Positions 33,811 to 43,601 of a stretch of 64,000 nt of DNA are shown here, piece after piece (positions within the stretch are counted from its first letter, which is position 1; every line of letters begins with the position of its first letter). Source of the stretch: Ascidia mentula (lineage: Eukaryota; Chordata; Ascidiacea; Phlebobranchia; Ascidiidae); assembly GCA_947561715.1 (NCBI GenBank), contig OX387205.1, forward strand, positions 8,933,001-8,997,000, written 5' to 3'. The position numbers and the translations under genes were made by a program. The notes under the pieces were generated by a model that did not search any database, was not told the DNA's origin, and saw only the letters and a list, made by a program, of their open reading frames with translations.

Positions 33811-36800
33811 CTACTGTGCGACGGTGGCTCGGACAATGAATACGAAGAGTGTTGAAATAGATAAAACTGTGAAACTTGTGGCCGGTCTGCTTGATCCTCC
33901 CATTCCTGTTGACACATGATGTAAAACAGTTACACGTGATGTAAAAATCTCCATTTCGTTTTCATGAGGATCAGTATCAAAATGATTCTCAGCCCATCTA
34001 AGGTGCTTTTAGTTTGTGGATTTCATAAAATGTTTAAGTTTGTTTGCCGTAGAATGCTAGTTTTAATATTTTGGTAATGTGCACCGACTTAACAATAGAT
34101 CAAAGTTTACAAAAACAAAACTCTTCGTACCATGGTTACATTCGTCAGTGGTACAAGTTTTGTTGCATTGCTGAAAGGTGACACCTTGGTAACCTCAGTG
34201 CACGAGGAGCCGATGTCTATGGCCGAACAATCTCTCATCATGGTGCGTGAATAACCACGTCTGTTGTCGGCAAGGTCGGCTGAAAACATGAAAGCAACTG
34301 AATAAGCAGTTTTATTAAATGGCTGCAAAGCTAGTAAGAATTAGAAAAAGAACCCTAAATTTACTTAGTCTAAAAGAATTTCTTTTTATAAAACAAAATA
34401 GATTGCACAGTTAGCTGACTTTGCAGCCAAAGTATTTAAACCATCTGCTGGATCAAAGTCACTTTTTCCAGGCAAGCCGGAAAGAGATGAAAAAATCACG
34501 CCTTATGTTAGTATTTTTGTGTTAACTTTCCACAGTCCATGCTTTTACATGTTAGTTTTCCTTTCTCTCCTGTATCTGTATACACACAGTATTGATGGTT
34601 GGCTTGGCCACATTTTGTAGCACTCCTAGGATTGAAAAGACAATCGTCTGAACCAGCTGCTACCGACGCAGTATGGCTGGCGCATCGCAAACATTTGGGT
34701 CTGTTGGCTGTAAACATAATACTAGTGTTAGACTAAATTGTACAATACCAGTGTTTATTTAGTTATGTCTTTTTGATTAGGCACTCAGTTATATGAAGTT
34801 TGACACCTGAGATAAAATTTCAATAGTCCAAAGAACCATCCAAAATAACTCACAAAGACGGATTGACGATCAGCGTCAGTGCCATCTTTTATTTCAAAAA
34901 TCTCTCAAAAATATTATATTTGCCATAACGTTATCGTCAGTTTTGGTGCTTGAATGACATTTTTCTTTTAATCCAAAGAACTATTATTTCAATAAACTCT
35001 GACCTTTTTTCGACAAGTACTGTAATTTTTTTTCCATAAACAGATGCAGCACTAAATTACTACTGAAGGTTGCGCATAATCGATCGTTTCAGTACCAAAT
35101 TTCTTGCATGATGCAAATTTACTATTTCCGAGTTCTTTTATTTTTTCAAATCGGCAACTTACGCCAGCCATCGTTACATCTGTCAGTTTGACAAGTTTCT
35201 TCACAAGCTGTTTCCACTCCATTCGATGAAGGGTAAGTTGTGTCTGTACATCTGGGCGTCAATGATTTGTTGGTGCAACCTCTCTCGATAGAAATTAACT
35301 GGTAGCCTTTACCTTAAATAAATGTCCGATAAAATACGTCTGCCAATCGTAGGATTTGGTTTTAATTTGTGACACACCGGGTGATATTGTGCGGTAAGTA
35401 GCTCTGGAAAGGCAAAGTCCTTGATCCGTTGGACATCTTCTAGGAGATCCGGTGCACGAGGATCCAATGTTGTTGCATTCATAACAAACCAGCGAGGGAC
35501 CGGAACCATCCGCTATTAAAAAAATTTCTGTAAACGGTTCTGGGCCCAGCTATAACGAACTGCACCAAAATTTAAAGGCATCTGACTCATTGATGAGTGA
35601 AATAAAAGTAGTTTATTGTAACAAATTAACTTGTGCAAGGATTCATCTAAATGTGTAAAAGCAAGATTACAAAGCAATGCGAAACCTTACGTGTGTTTGT
35701 GTTACAACCGCTTGTGGCACAGGTGGTGGTGCACGTGTGTTCAACATAATGGTCCAAGCGAGAATCGGCAGGTGATGAAAACGTGCATTCGTCCTTTGAT
35801 GTTGTGTCGCTTGTACACCCACGAGAAATAACCGTTTGAACCAAGGTTCCATCTGATACGTTCATTAATAAGCAAACTTCTAAGTGAGAGCAACAAAAAG
35901 AATTAAAAAACTTACTTGGACCGTATAAACGCGTGTGACTTGTAAAGCAATGTGTTTGGTCTGAACTAGAGCAGTTTGTGGCTTGTAAGTTTCCAGAGCA
36001 CGTTGTTTCTGTTGCGTCGCTGCACTGAATACACTGTTGGACTTGGTCGATTGGTGCTAAAATGATATACAGGAAAAGTCAAACAGATCAGTACAATTCA
36101 CCAGAATACACAAGACCCATAATATCTGCCCCTACCAATTTCACATCTGCTTCCTGTATAATCCTTCGGGCAAACACATTTTCTCTGCAAGTAATCACAA
36201 AAACCAAAACCACAACCCGAGGCCGGACAATCTACGAAGTTTTCTGAAACAGAAAGCGCATGGTAAAAAATTCTTTTCGGAACAAATATTGGAAAGTACA
36301 CAATATTTATAGTAAATATTACACAAATTTGCAAAAATTCCCATAAGCTGGTTTATTATTCTTAAGCTTACGTGTTGTTTGATTGTTGCAAAGGTCTGAT
36401 GTACAGGAATACATGCACGTGGTCGTTTCAACATTTTCAAAGCTGGTGGAACACTGACGGGTTTGAGGTGAAGTACCAGACTCACAACCGCGATTAACGT
36501 CTATCACCAGACCTAGAAACAAAAAATTACCAAAAAGTCAATATAACGAACACTTGCCTCACATCATAATAAATAAGTATTTGGTTGTCGTTAATATTTT
36601 TGTCAAACCAGCTTTGGGCCAAAACAAAAAAAAATTAAAATACAATTTATAATATCTTTGATCATTCCCACTTGGTCACAAGTCATTGAGTTACCATCAT
36701 TTATTGTAAAGGTTGTGAAGCAATATCCTGGATTTGCAGCACTCCCACATGGTAATGTTGCTGTGCTGATTGATTGGTTGTTGTAGCAAGCATCGTTTGG

Positions 36801-37110
36801 CGAGTCGTAGTAGGTATAATCACTACATCTGTAGCAAGTAATCTGACCTTAAATATGTTAAAATAAAGGATTAAAACAAGTTACTGCTGCAGCAATTTTA
36901 AAATCAATCAAACCTTGAAAGAACCTATGGATTTTGTGGTTAAATTTTAGGCGAACCAAAACTACATACAGTCTTTTTACTGTTATATGAGTAAAAATAC
37001 CTCTTAACATGCAACAAAGTATGGTACAATATTCATACCCTACAATAACATTTTGGTAGCTTACCTTTTGTCGATGCAACGGTCACAACTAAAAGCAACA
37101 AAACTTTCAT
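33811..37110 (-). pseudogene. Gene D: LU-EGF-LU-LU-LU copy with frameshifted last LU domain
   Basis: Exons: 37110-37065, 36847-36695, 36512-36372, 36243-36136, 36056-35916, 35852-35691, 35512-35378, 35312-35163, 34707-34549, 34279-34131, 33905-33811. Signal peptide MKVLLLLVVTVAST. The first three LU domains, the EGF-like domain (CPASGCGFGFCDYLQRKCVC) and the first half of LU4 are intact and in phase. The second half of LU4 is 149 bases against 153 in gene E, because four bases are missing after CTEVTK. The frame then shifts, the last cysteines and CN signature are lost, and the GPI-tail exon (MGGSSRPATSF...) is no longer read in its own frame. The product would be a truncated or secreted form with a novel end, or the gene is dying. 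The shift is young, since the rest is well preserved. Confidence 0.85.
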
Positions 37111-38150
37111 ATTACCTATAGTGTTGGGTCACCCTAAAACATGAAATTATTTTCTGATTCGCTTACATTACCTTTTCTTTTTAAAGCAGGTTCAAACTTT
37201 TTTCAATGGGAGCCAATTTTATTCAGATGAACAAGAACCGGGCCAGCGTTTTTACCAAAGTCTGTATACAACACAATTAACACTTTGTCTGATTACGGTG
37301 GTGGAGAACCCCCACTTATATATGCGAGGGTCGCATGGCAAGTTGCACGCTTGCTTACCAGTGTACCTTAACCAATATAGCCCGCGAAGAAGCGTCTGGC
37401 CTGATTTTTTAGATCTCGCTCCGACTTGCCAGGAAAAGTGGCCGATCCAGATTGTATGCAATGCCAATAAACTTTATATAACACAATTGGAAACCACAGC
37501 CACGGGTCGCACTTCCTACATCTCTGAAATATGCATTTGAAGTATAGCCTACAGAACATCTGAAAATATATATGTGTTTTACATTTGGAAACAACCCAAA
37601 ATAAATAATACGGCAACGTGACACCAATTTTTGCTCGGCTCAATGGGTCGTGACTAAAGGTTCTCTGGCAGCTGCGGGCGAGAACGTTCCTTTCATCTTC
37701 ATTGCTTTGAAATGTTATGAAGTCCGTTACCCTACCAACGGTTGTATTTACGACTATCAAGGTAATATATCTCAGTGCTAGACAAATGGTCAAATTTTTT
37801 TTATGTAAGAGGTGGCTTTGCTTGTTGTACAATTGTGAAGCCTTGTTTGGTAAAACTGCCCTGGAGCAGAAACGAAAGAAATTCTTTTTGGAACACTAAA
37901 TGGTCGTATACACGAAAGCAAATTTACTTATCGCTTCTCCATACTCCTTTGAAATCGTTTTATTGCGAATTTAATTGCTGCATACACATTAATATAGAAG
38001 GCAAAAGGTCGATTCATAGAAGCCAGAAGGTCGACAACCTGTTATTTGCTTTTTCTCTTTTTCCTCTTAAAAAATTTTCCTCTTAAAATAGAATCTCTTT
38101 GTTTAAACTGATACGCGTCGACATTGCAAACGAAAAATAACGCTAAAATA
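37111..38150. other. 5' flank of gene D and repeat fragments
   Basis: Nearly identical to the gene E flank (46870-47810) over its first 400 bases. It contains a tRNA-SINE-related fragment at 37395-37460 (agatctcgctccgacttgcc). Open frames here are duplicated between the two copies and are not supported as genes. Confidence 0.5.
37395..37460 (-). repeat. SINE fragment (tail part)
   Basis: Contains ttagatctcgctccgacttg and ccgatccagattg, matching on the same strand part of the full SINE at 42.05-42.33 kb. Its counterpart in the duplicate lies at about 47160-47215. Confidence 0.5.
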
Positions 38151-38860
38151 ACGAGGCAAAAGGCTTTGTCAATTTCTACCGCAAGTACTAAAGCAGGTTT
38201 AAAACATTGATATCTAAAGCCTTTGGTTGCGATTCAATGGTTATTAACTGTATGTTAAAAACTACATCTAATATTTTATTGAACGTGAAAACAATACAAC
38301 GAAAGCAAGACTGCTATTACTGGAAATCTAACATATACTACACATATTTGACTGGTCATGGATTCCTGACTCATTGTATATTCTGGTTGAGTGTGTTTCA
38401 CTATACTATATAATACAAACCCTTGGTTTACAGGAATCAAATTCACTAAATAGCAAACAATGACGGTTCTTGGCAGTCTCTCACACAATAAATTACAGTT
38501 CGTTGTCAAATGGGAAACGTGGCTAGTTACAACGTGGCACGTATTTACTCAAGTGCACGGAGATGTGGAACGTGCTTTGTTTAATATAAGAAAGCACGCC
38601 GATTTGGAGCAGTTTTACAACGTTTTTTTAGGATTGTTAGTCAGGTCAGGTAGTACATTGGTGGCTGGTGTTGTTGAAACTCTGGTTGAACAAGTACCAA
38701 CAGGCGGGTTATGTGAAAAGATTAATGATAAAGGAGACTTCGCATTTTCTTTTCCATTTGGTCAACAGTATAGTCTATCTTCATAAGCCACAAGCTATTT
38801 GCCAATGACATATAGGATATCTATGCCAAGACGATACAGTTGTGTTGGTTGGCTGCAAAG
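38150..38860. repeat. Duplicated non-coding block (copy 1)
   Basis: Matches 49330-49920, beginning aggcaaaaggctttgtcaatttctaccgc or the same with ggt, and running to ttggttggctgcaaagaaaa. Copy 1 keeps segments missing in copy 2. The 38460-38786 frame is broken in copy 2, which argues against coding. Confidence 0.6.
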
Positions 38861-39620
38861 AAAAAAGCTTAGTTTAAGAAAGATATCAAAAAGGAATGTT
38901 TCAGCTGCAAAATACACGTGCTTATGAATAGAAAAGGAAAAAAGATATCGTGCGGTACGACAAGCGGGAATAACAAAATGTTGATGTATTGGACATCTGA
39001 TGAATTCTGGATTGCTGAAGACATTGTCGGCTGATGTCCAAAGTGAATACAGATAACAAGACAACACACGATTTGTTGCAGTCAGTTTCTGCAAAAAGAT
39101 GCACAGAAAATAACTCTGATTAATTTTATCACCAAAAAATTTAGTTTTTAAGTTGCACACATAGAAAAAATTGAACATATTAACTATCAATGTGCGTGTT
39201 CTGAATTAAAATTTATGTCTAAATTATGTTCTAAATTAAAAAAAAAATTTTTACGTCTTTAAAATGTTTATTTAGCCAACACACGGGTCTATGAAATTTG
39301 GCCTGACTACTGCTCCAAGACGACAAAAGAGAGCTTAAATTATATCGTGAACCTTGACCTTGCACCCAAAGTGCAGTAAAAAATGCACTCAAAAAATTTT
39401 TTTTCATTAAAGCTAGCATATCGCTCTTTCCATCTACTACTCATGTGTGAACGTGTTGCAACCATTTATGACGCAAGCTCCTATGCATGTGTGTTCCACG
39501 TATCGTATCAGTGTGGGATTGGCCAGTGTTGAAAACGTGCATTCTCTACATTGTGTCAGTCGTACAGCCGCGAGTATGACCGTTTATACCAACGCTCCAT
39601 CTATTACATACATTTGAAAA
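38861..39620 (-). pseudogene. LU-domain gene relic (copy 1)
   Basis: Two recognisable pieces remain in minus-strand order. One, at about 39610-39430, resembles the second half of LU2 (CN signature region with VEHTC-like context). The other, at about 39060-38900, resembles the first half of LU3 (CPxDQQxCYSR-like). Both match better-preserved pieces at 50.3-50.75 kb. Neither keeps a full open exon. Confidence 0.55.
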
Positions 39621-39689
39621 CCTGGTTATAGCCACGTATCAAGTCTACCTTTGAAAAGAAGGAACAACCCGCGAGACGCGCGGTAAAAT

Positions 39690-40472
39690 CATGAATATGG
39701 TATAGAATATCTATCGGTCTGTGTGGCGTCGTAAAGACGACGATAATCGCCGCAAGGGTGCCCAAGGACTGGCTGATCGGCGCACAATGCCCAAATCCAG
39801 CATCTTTAAAAACTCGGCTTTAGCCAACACTCTTTTCAGGCGAGAGAAACTCGGCTTTTTTTAGGTGACTCGGCAATGTACAGGTCGGCCATCAGTTACA
39901 ATGTGGTGCTGAATACCGTGCTGAGGCAAGGAATCACACAATCGAGGTGTTTTTACCTTTGGAAACTTCTCCAGCAATTTTTCGCAGGGCAAAGCACGGA
40001 ACTGAGAGTGCGGAGTTGTGGCGGTTCGTGTAGAGACATTTTCAAGGGGTAGCTCTCGAACACCTCTGAGTGAACAAGACGTTTTCTGTTAACGTCGACA
40101 AGCAGGCGATTAGCGCGGAGAAAGTTAGCACCGAGTAGTGGGCGTGAGCCGAAATTAAACACCAGAGGGGATGTAGTTGAACAATTCTGTAGCCGTAAGA
40201 TGCTATGGAGCTTCCATCGGCGGCCTTGAGAACGGGACCCTTGGGCATGATGCTACGTTTGAATCCAGTAGGGGAAAGTGCGCTGACTTTAGCACCAGTC
40301 TCAACCAAAAACTTTGCGGCCGGGAACTTTGTCCCAAAGGAAGAACAGGCAAAAAGAGTCGCCGGTTTCCCCAGCCATTACAGGCAACCAGTGTTGCTGT
40401 TTCGCTGATAAGAGCACGGTGGGCAGCATTGGCGCGCGTCTGCTCTAAAGCGCCTGTGATAAAAGCACATGC
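39690..40472 (-). mobile_element. Ty3/Gypsy-type LTR retroelement fossil, internal fragment
   Basis: The minus strand resembles a retropepsin-like protease region (ETGAKVSALSPTGF, then KAADGSSIASYGYR), followed further along by the start of a reverse-transcriptase domain (LKMLDLGIVRRSASPWAP). No terminal repeats are visible, and the fragment is broken several times. It abuts the left end of pseudogene C, so its arrival may mark the breakpoint that truncated C. Confidence 0.7.
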
Positions 40473-40725
40473 TTCGCAGTGCGGAGACTGACCAGGGTTG
40501 CGCGACACGAACAGTTGGCAGCAAATGTTCTCAAATCCATGAGAAATATTGCTCTTCCTCACAAACAACTCTTATGTATCCAAGTACGATAAAAACTCTT
40601 GATAAATTTCCTAAAATATAACATAGTATAAACTTTGGCCGCTAGATGACACAACTGTGCGGACCAGAGTAGTGCGTGGCTGCGCTATATGGTTGAAAAA
40701 TAGAGACGAGTGCTTTTTTTCCACC

Positions 40726-40738
40726 CTCCTTACTCTCG
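40726..40738. repeat. Target-site duplication, left copy
   Basis: ctccttactctcg. The same 13 bases recur at 41626-41638, flanking the Penelope-like insertion. Gene B has this string once, in the uninterrupted exon. Confidence 0.85.
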
Positions 40739-41625
40739 CAGAAAATGATAAATGATAAAAAAGTCGTCTGTCTGTTTTAAGTTTTTACGACATATATATT
40801 TCGCCTGTCTGTGCAGGCATCATCGGTATCGCTAAAAAACAACACAACAACGGAGTTAACCAACAGTAATGCAAATGTAAAAATACCTTACAAACTGACA
40901 ATCAGATTTCACGATTAGGTAGGGTGCGACTGAACTGTCGGCTTTGGCTTGTTTGTGGGGACGCTCGATAAAACATAAAATAAAAGAAAAAAGGGAGAAC
41001 ACAACAAGCTGCAAACGATAGCGGTAAAAAATGACGGCGGTGATCTGGCTCTACGTCATTGATAAGCTTGTCACAATGACAACACAGTTGGTGGACACTT
41101 CAAAGGTAAGCGGAAGTAAAAACAAAACCGACACTTACATTGTATTAGGCAATATAAGGGGGTTGATGTTAATTTTTGCCTTGATTTTGTGAAACCATTT
41201 GTTTTCACATATATCCAATAAATGCACTGGGGGCTGTTCTACGAAGACGACTTTGAAGCATTTTGCCATGTCAACATGTCGGTTCTGCTTGTGTTGTGCG
41301 TGGTAATGGTGGAGCAACGCAGCTCGGTCGGTATTTCCGTTGTCTTTTCCCGTTTTCCAAACAGCTCGATGTCCATTCCATCGAGTGGAAAACTTGTTTT
41401 TCGTTTGGCCAACGTATTGGTCACCACATAAAAGGCGGGTAGCTATATAAATGCCATAGTTTCGACATGTCAATGTCTGACGGAGTGGAATTGGCCCACT
41501 GGGTGTTAATAACTGGTTGGTACTTACAACCTTTGATGTGTGGTTGCCGAAATTCCAACAGAGGGCGCAATGGCCACAAGGCTGTGACAGTCCTGTTTTG
41601 TTCGGGTTTTGATCGTCACAATGAG
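40739..41625 (-). mobile_element. Penelope-like retroelement fragment with GIY-YIG endonuclease domain
   Basis: An 887-base insertion in an exon of pseudogene C, flanked by a perfect 13-base target duplication. The minus strand at 41473-41135 encodes about 112 residues with GIYIATRLL, CGDQYVGQTKNKFSTRW and NGHRAVW, the GIY-YIG endonuclease signature found C-terminal to the reverse transcriptase in Penelope-like elements. The reverse transcriptase is absent, as expected for a 5'-truncated copy. Near 40.8 kb a repeat-tail motif (aggcatcatcgg) marks the other end. Confidence 0.78.
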
Positions 41626-41638
41626 CTCCTTACTCTCG
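41626..41638. repeat. Target-site duplication, right copy
   Basis: ctccttactctcg, identical to 40726-40738. After it the gene C exon resumes with atacaaacttcatacggagt. Confidence 0.85.
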
Positions 41639-42049
41639 ATACAAACTTCATACGGAGTACACGTGTGTGAGCAATTGTTTTACCGATAACTGCAACACAG
41701 CAACACGTAAACAGGAATTATGCAGAAATCGCTTAAAAATGACCATTTTTCGCAGCAAACGGAGTGATTGCTGGAATAGAGAAAAGGGCACTTTACTGCA
41801 TCGAATGCACAGAAACAAGAGACTATGGTGGTTGCGCCTTTAAAACACGACGCTCTCTGTGTCCGGTGACCGCCACCCATTGCTACTCGGTTGTAACTTA
41901 CTACACCTCAACCAAGAATGATCTAAGCTACAACGGTGGTAAACTGCAGACCAATAACTATATTAGTGAACTTGTATTTATAAAAAAGGGAAATTTTAAG
42001 TCTAGTATATTCAATTAAACAAAACAGGAAACATCGCAGAAGTAACGCC

Positions 42050-42335
42050 ATGCTTTCGCATAGCAAGGCAGGATCGCCCCACTGCGCAGGCCCTTTATAT
42101 TTGGCGATCACAGCTCTAATATTCTGATCATAAGGTTCACAGGCTTCACAGCCAAGGCATTGCAGCCAAGCTGGATCAGCCACTTTTCCCGACAAGTCGG
42201 AGCGAGATCTAAAAATCAAGTTCCCGCGGTGAGGTTTGAACTCACGACCCTGGGCGCCCAACGCTCTACCAACTGAGCTACAGGAGCTCAGTGGCTTCAC
42301 GGGGTATATTGTGGCCAAGGTACACTGGTGTGTTC
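42050..42335 (-). mobile_element. tRNA-derived SINE, near full length
   Basis: On the minus strand a tRNA-like head lies at 42288-42221, with an A box (TAGCTCAGTTGG) and a B-box-like GAGTTCAAACC. A body follows with gatctcgctccgacttgtcggg and a stretch on cagccaaggcattgcagcc. The head is too degenerate for a working tRNA. Related pieces occur at 37.4, 47.2, 51.0, 53.2 and 61.4 kb. It occupies the place of the missing 3' half of gene C. Confidence 0.75.
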
Positions 42336-42792
42336 TCAATCGCGTGTTTTTTTCGCGCACGACAAATGCTTTCACTTAAGTTCACACAGAAATAAACCTC
42401 TGTCAAACCTAAAATAGTGGCCTGTAGTTGTAGAGTTTCGTTTTTAGTTTAATTTGCCCTAATTACCTGTAAATTCTTTTTTGGGACTATTTTCGATAGT
42501 TTTTTGGCGGGAGAAACCCGTTTTCAACGATATGGTGGCAAATAGGCCATTTGGGAGACTATTGTAACTGATACAAAATCGGCTCAAAGCCATCGTCCGT
42601 ACATGTAAAAGTGTAGTATTGGCAAGCGAATCCATTTTTCCAATACTGTGGAGTTTCTGCGTTGTAGAAAAGGTCAAATTTCCCGATCACAAAATGGCTT
42701 TTAATATGTTTTTAGGTTTAAGCAATTGCAGAGGTCTCCTCCAGATCATGATAAGAATCTCAATGGCTCTATTCGTCGGATTTTGGTTATAA

Positions 42793-43601
42793 TCAATTTT
42801 GGAGTTGCATTTTAATGGTCTTACTGTCAACAATGCAAATACATAAGTATTGTATGGCTTCTTTGCCAGTGCTCCTGAAATGCTATATTGTAAACAGAGT
42901 TTAAAAGACCTAAGGTTGCAGATATATATTTCTATTAGCTTTTTGTTAACATTTTAGCATGTATATTGTTTTTCATAATCTACAGCAACAGAGAATGCAA
43001 AGCTATTCAGCGGAATTTTTATGTGGAAAATGTTCGTTTCGAGGGTATGTGTGGTTACGCACAACAGGGGTTGCTTGCACGCAAAGTTAAATTCTGCAAG
43101 GTCTTAGCGGGTCGCAGTGTGTTTCCACTAGATATTACGTTCACTGTCCATGTTGTTGTGAAAATATATGCCAAATGTATAAATTGGGTATTATTTTACA
43201 GAGTATATATAATTTATTTTGAACTGTTACATATAGGCCTTAACTTAGCACACGTTGAATTAGCTTTATGGGGCTGGAGTGTGATAGGTTGCCTAACTGC
43301 TGTCGAACTGGATGGCATCGTTTACTGCGCAAACAAATGACCAATAACAAAAACGTTTTGCGTAAAATATTACTTTTTCAAAATAATTATGAAAGATTTG
43401 CATTTGTTTTGATAGATTGTATTTTGTTGCGACAATTAGTTTCAATTACAACACGTCAGTCGAATAAATTATATCGTCGCCATTATTTTTCAATTACAGA
43501 TATTGCAAATTCATTAAAAATAATGAGAGCAATTTTCTACGAATAATCAAGATGTTTTATATATATTAATGTTAAAAGCCGATTTGTTTAAATCCGGAAT
43601 T
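42793..43601. other. Convergent spacer between pseudogene C and gene E
   Basis: Copy of 32996-33810, with small indels. Contains a plus-strand frame (43268-43546) shared with the other copy but with no sign of being a gene. Confidence 0.5.

Larger units (their letters stand above)
32690..39620. repeat. Segmental duplication, copy 1
   Basis: Long stretches match 42.5-50.73 kb in order and orientation: the gene B tail exon (32919-32995 with 42716-42792), its 3' flank, the whole of gene D (with E), the D/E 5' flank, a block at 38150-38860 (with 49330-49920) and LU relics. The offset is about 9.77 kb up to the D/E promoters. It grows to about 11.1 kb later because copy 2 holds about 1.4 kb of extra sequence at 47.8-49.3 kb. 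Confidence 0.85.
40473..42792 (+). pseudogene. Pseudogene C: truncated copy of gene B
   Basis: Remaining parts in order: the first half of LU2 without its start (to 40583); the second half of LU2, split by an insertion (40646-40738 and 41626-41706); the first half of LU3, intact (41756-41938); and the GPI-tail exon (42716-42792). LU1, EGF, the second half of LU3 and LU4 are missing. The LU3 exon differs from gene B at only a handful of positions, so the copy is recent. A SINE now lies where the missing exons should be. Confidence 0.85.

Noticed and set aside
38460-38786. 108-codon plus-strand frame
   Set aside because: The matching region in copy 2 (49.6-49.9 kb) does not keep the frame.
42221-42288. 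Apparent tRNA gene on the minus strand
   Set aside because: The A and B boxes are present, but the anticodon and variable regions do not fold as a proper tRNA and a SINE body follows directly. It is called as a SINE head.
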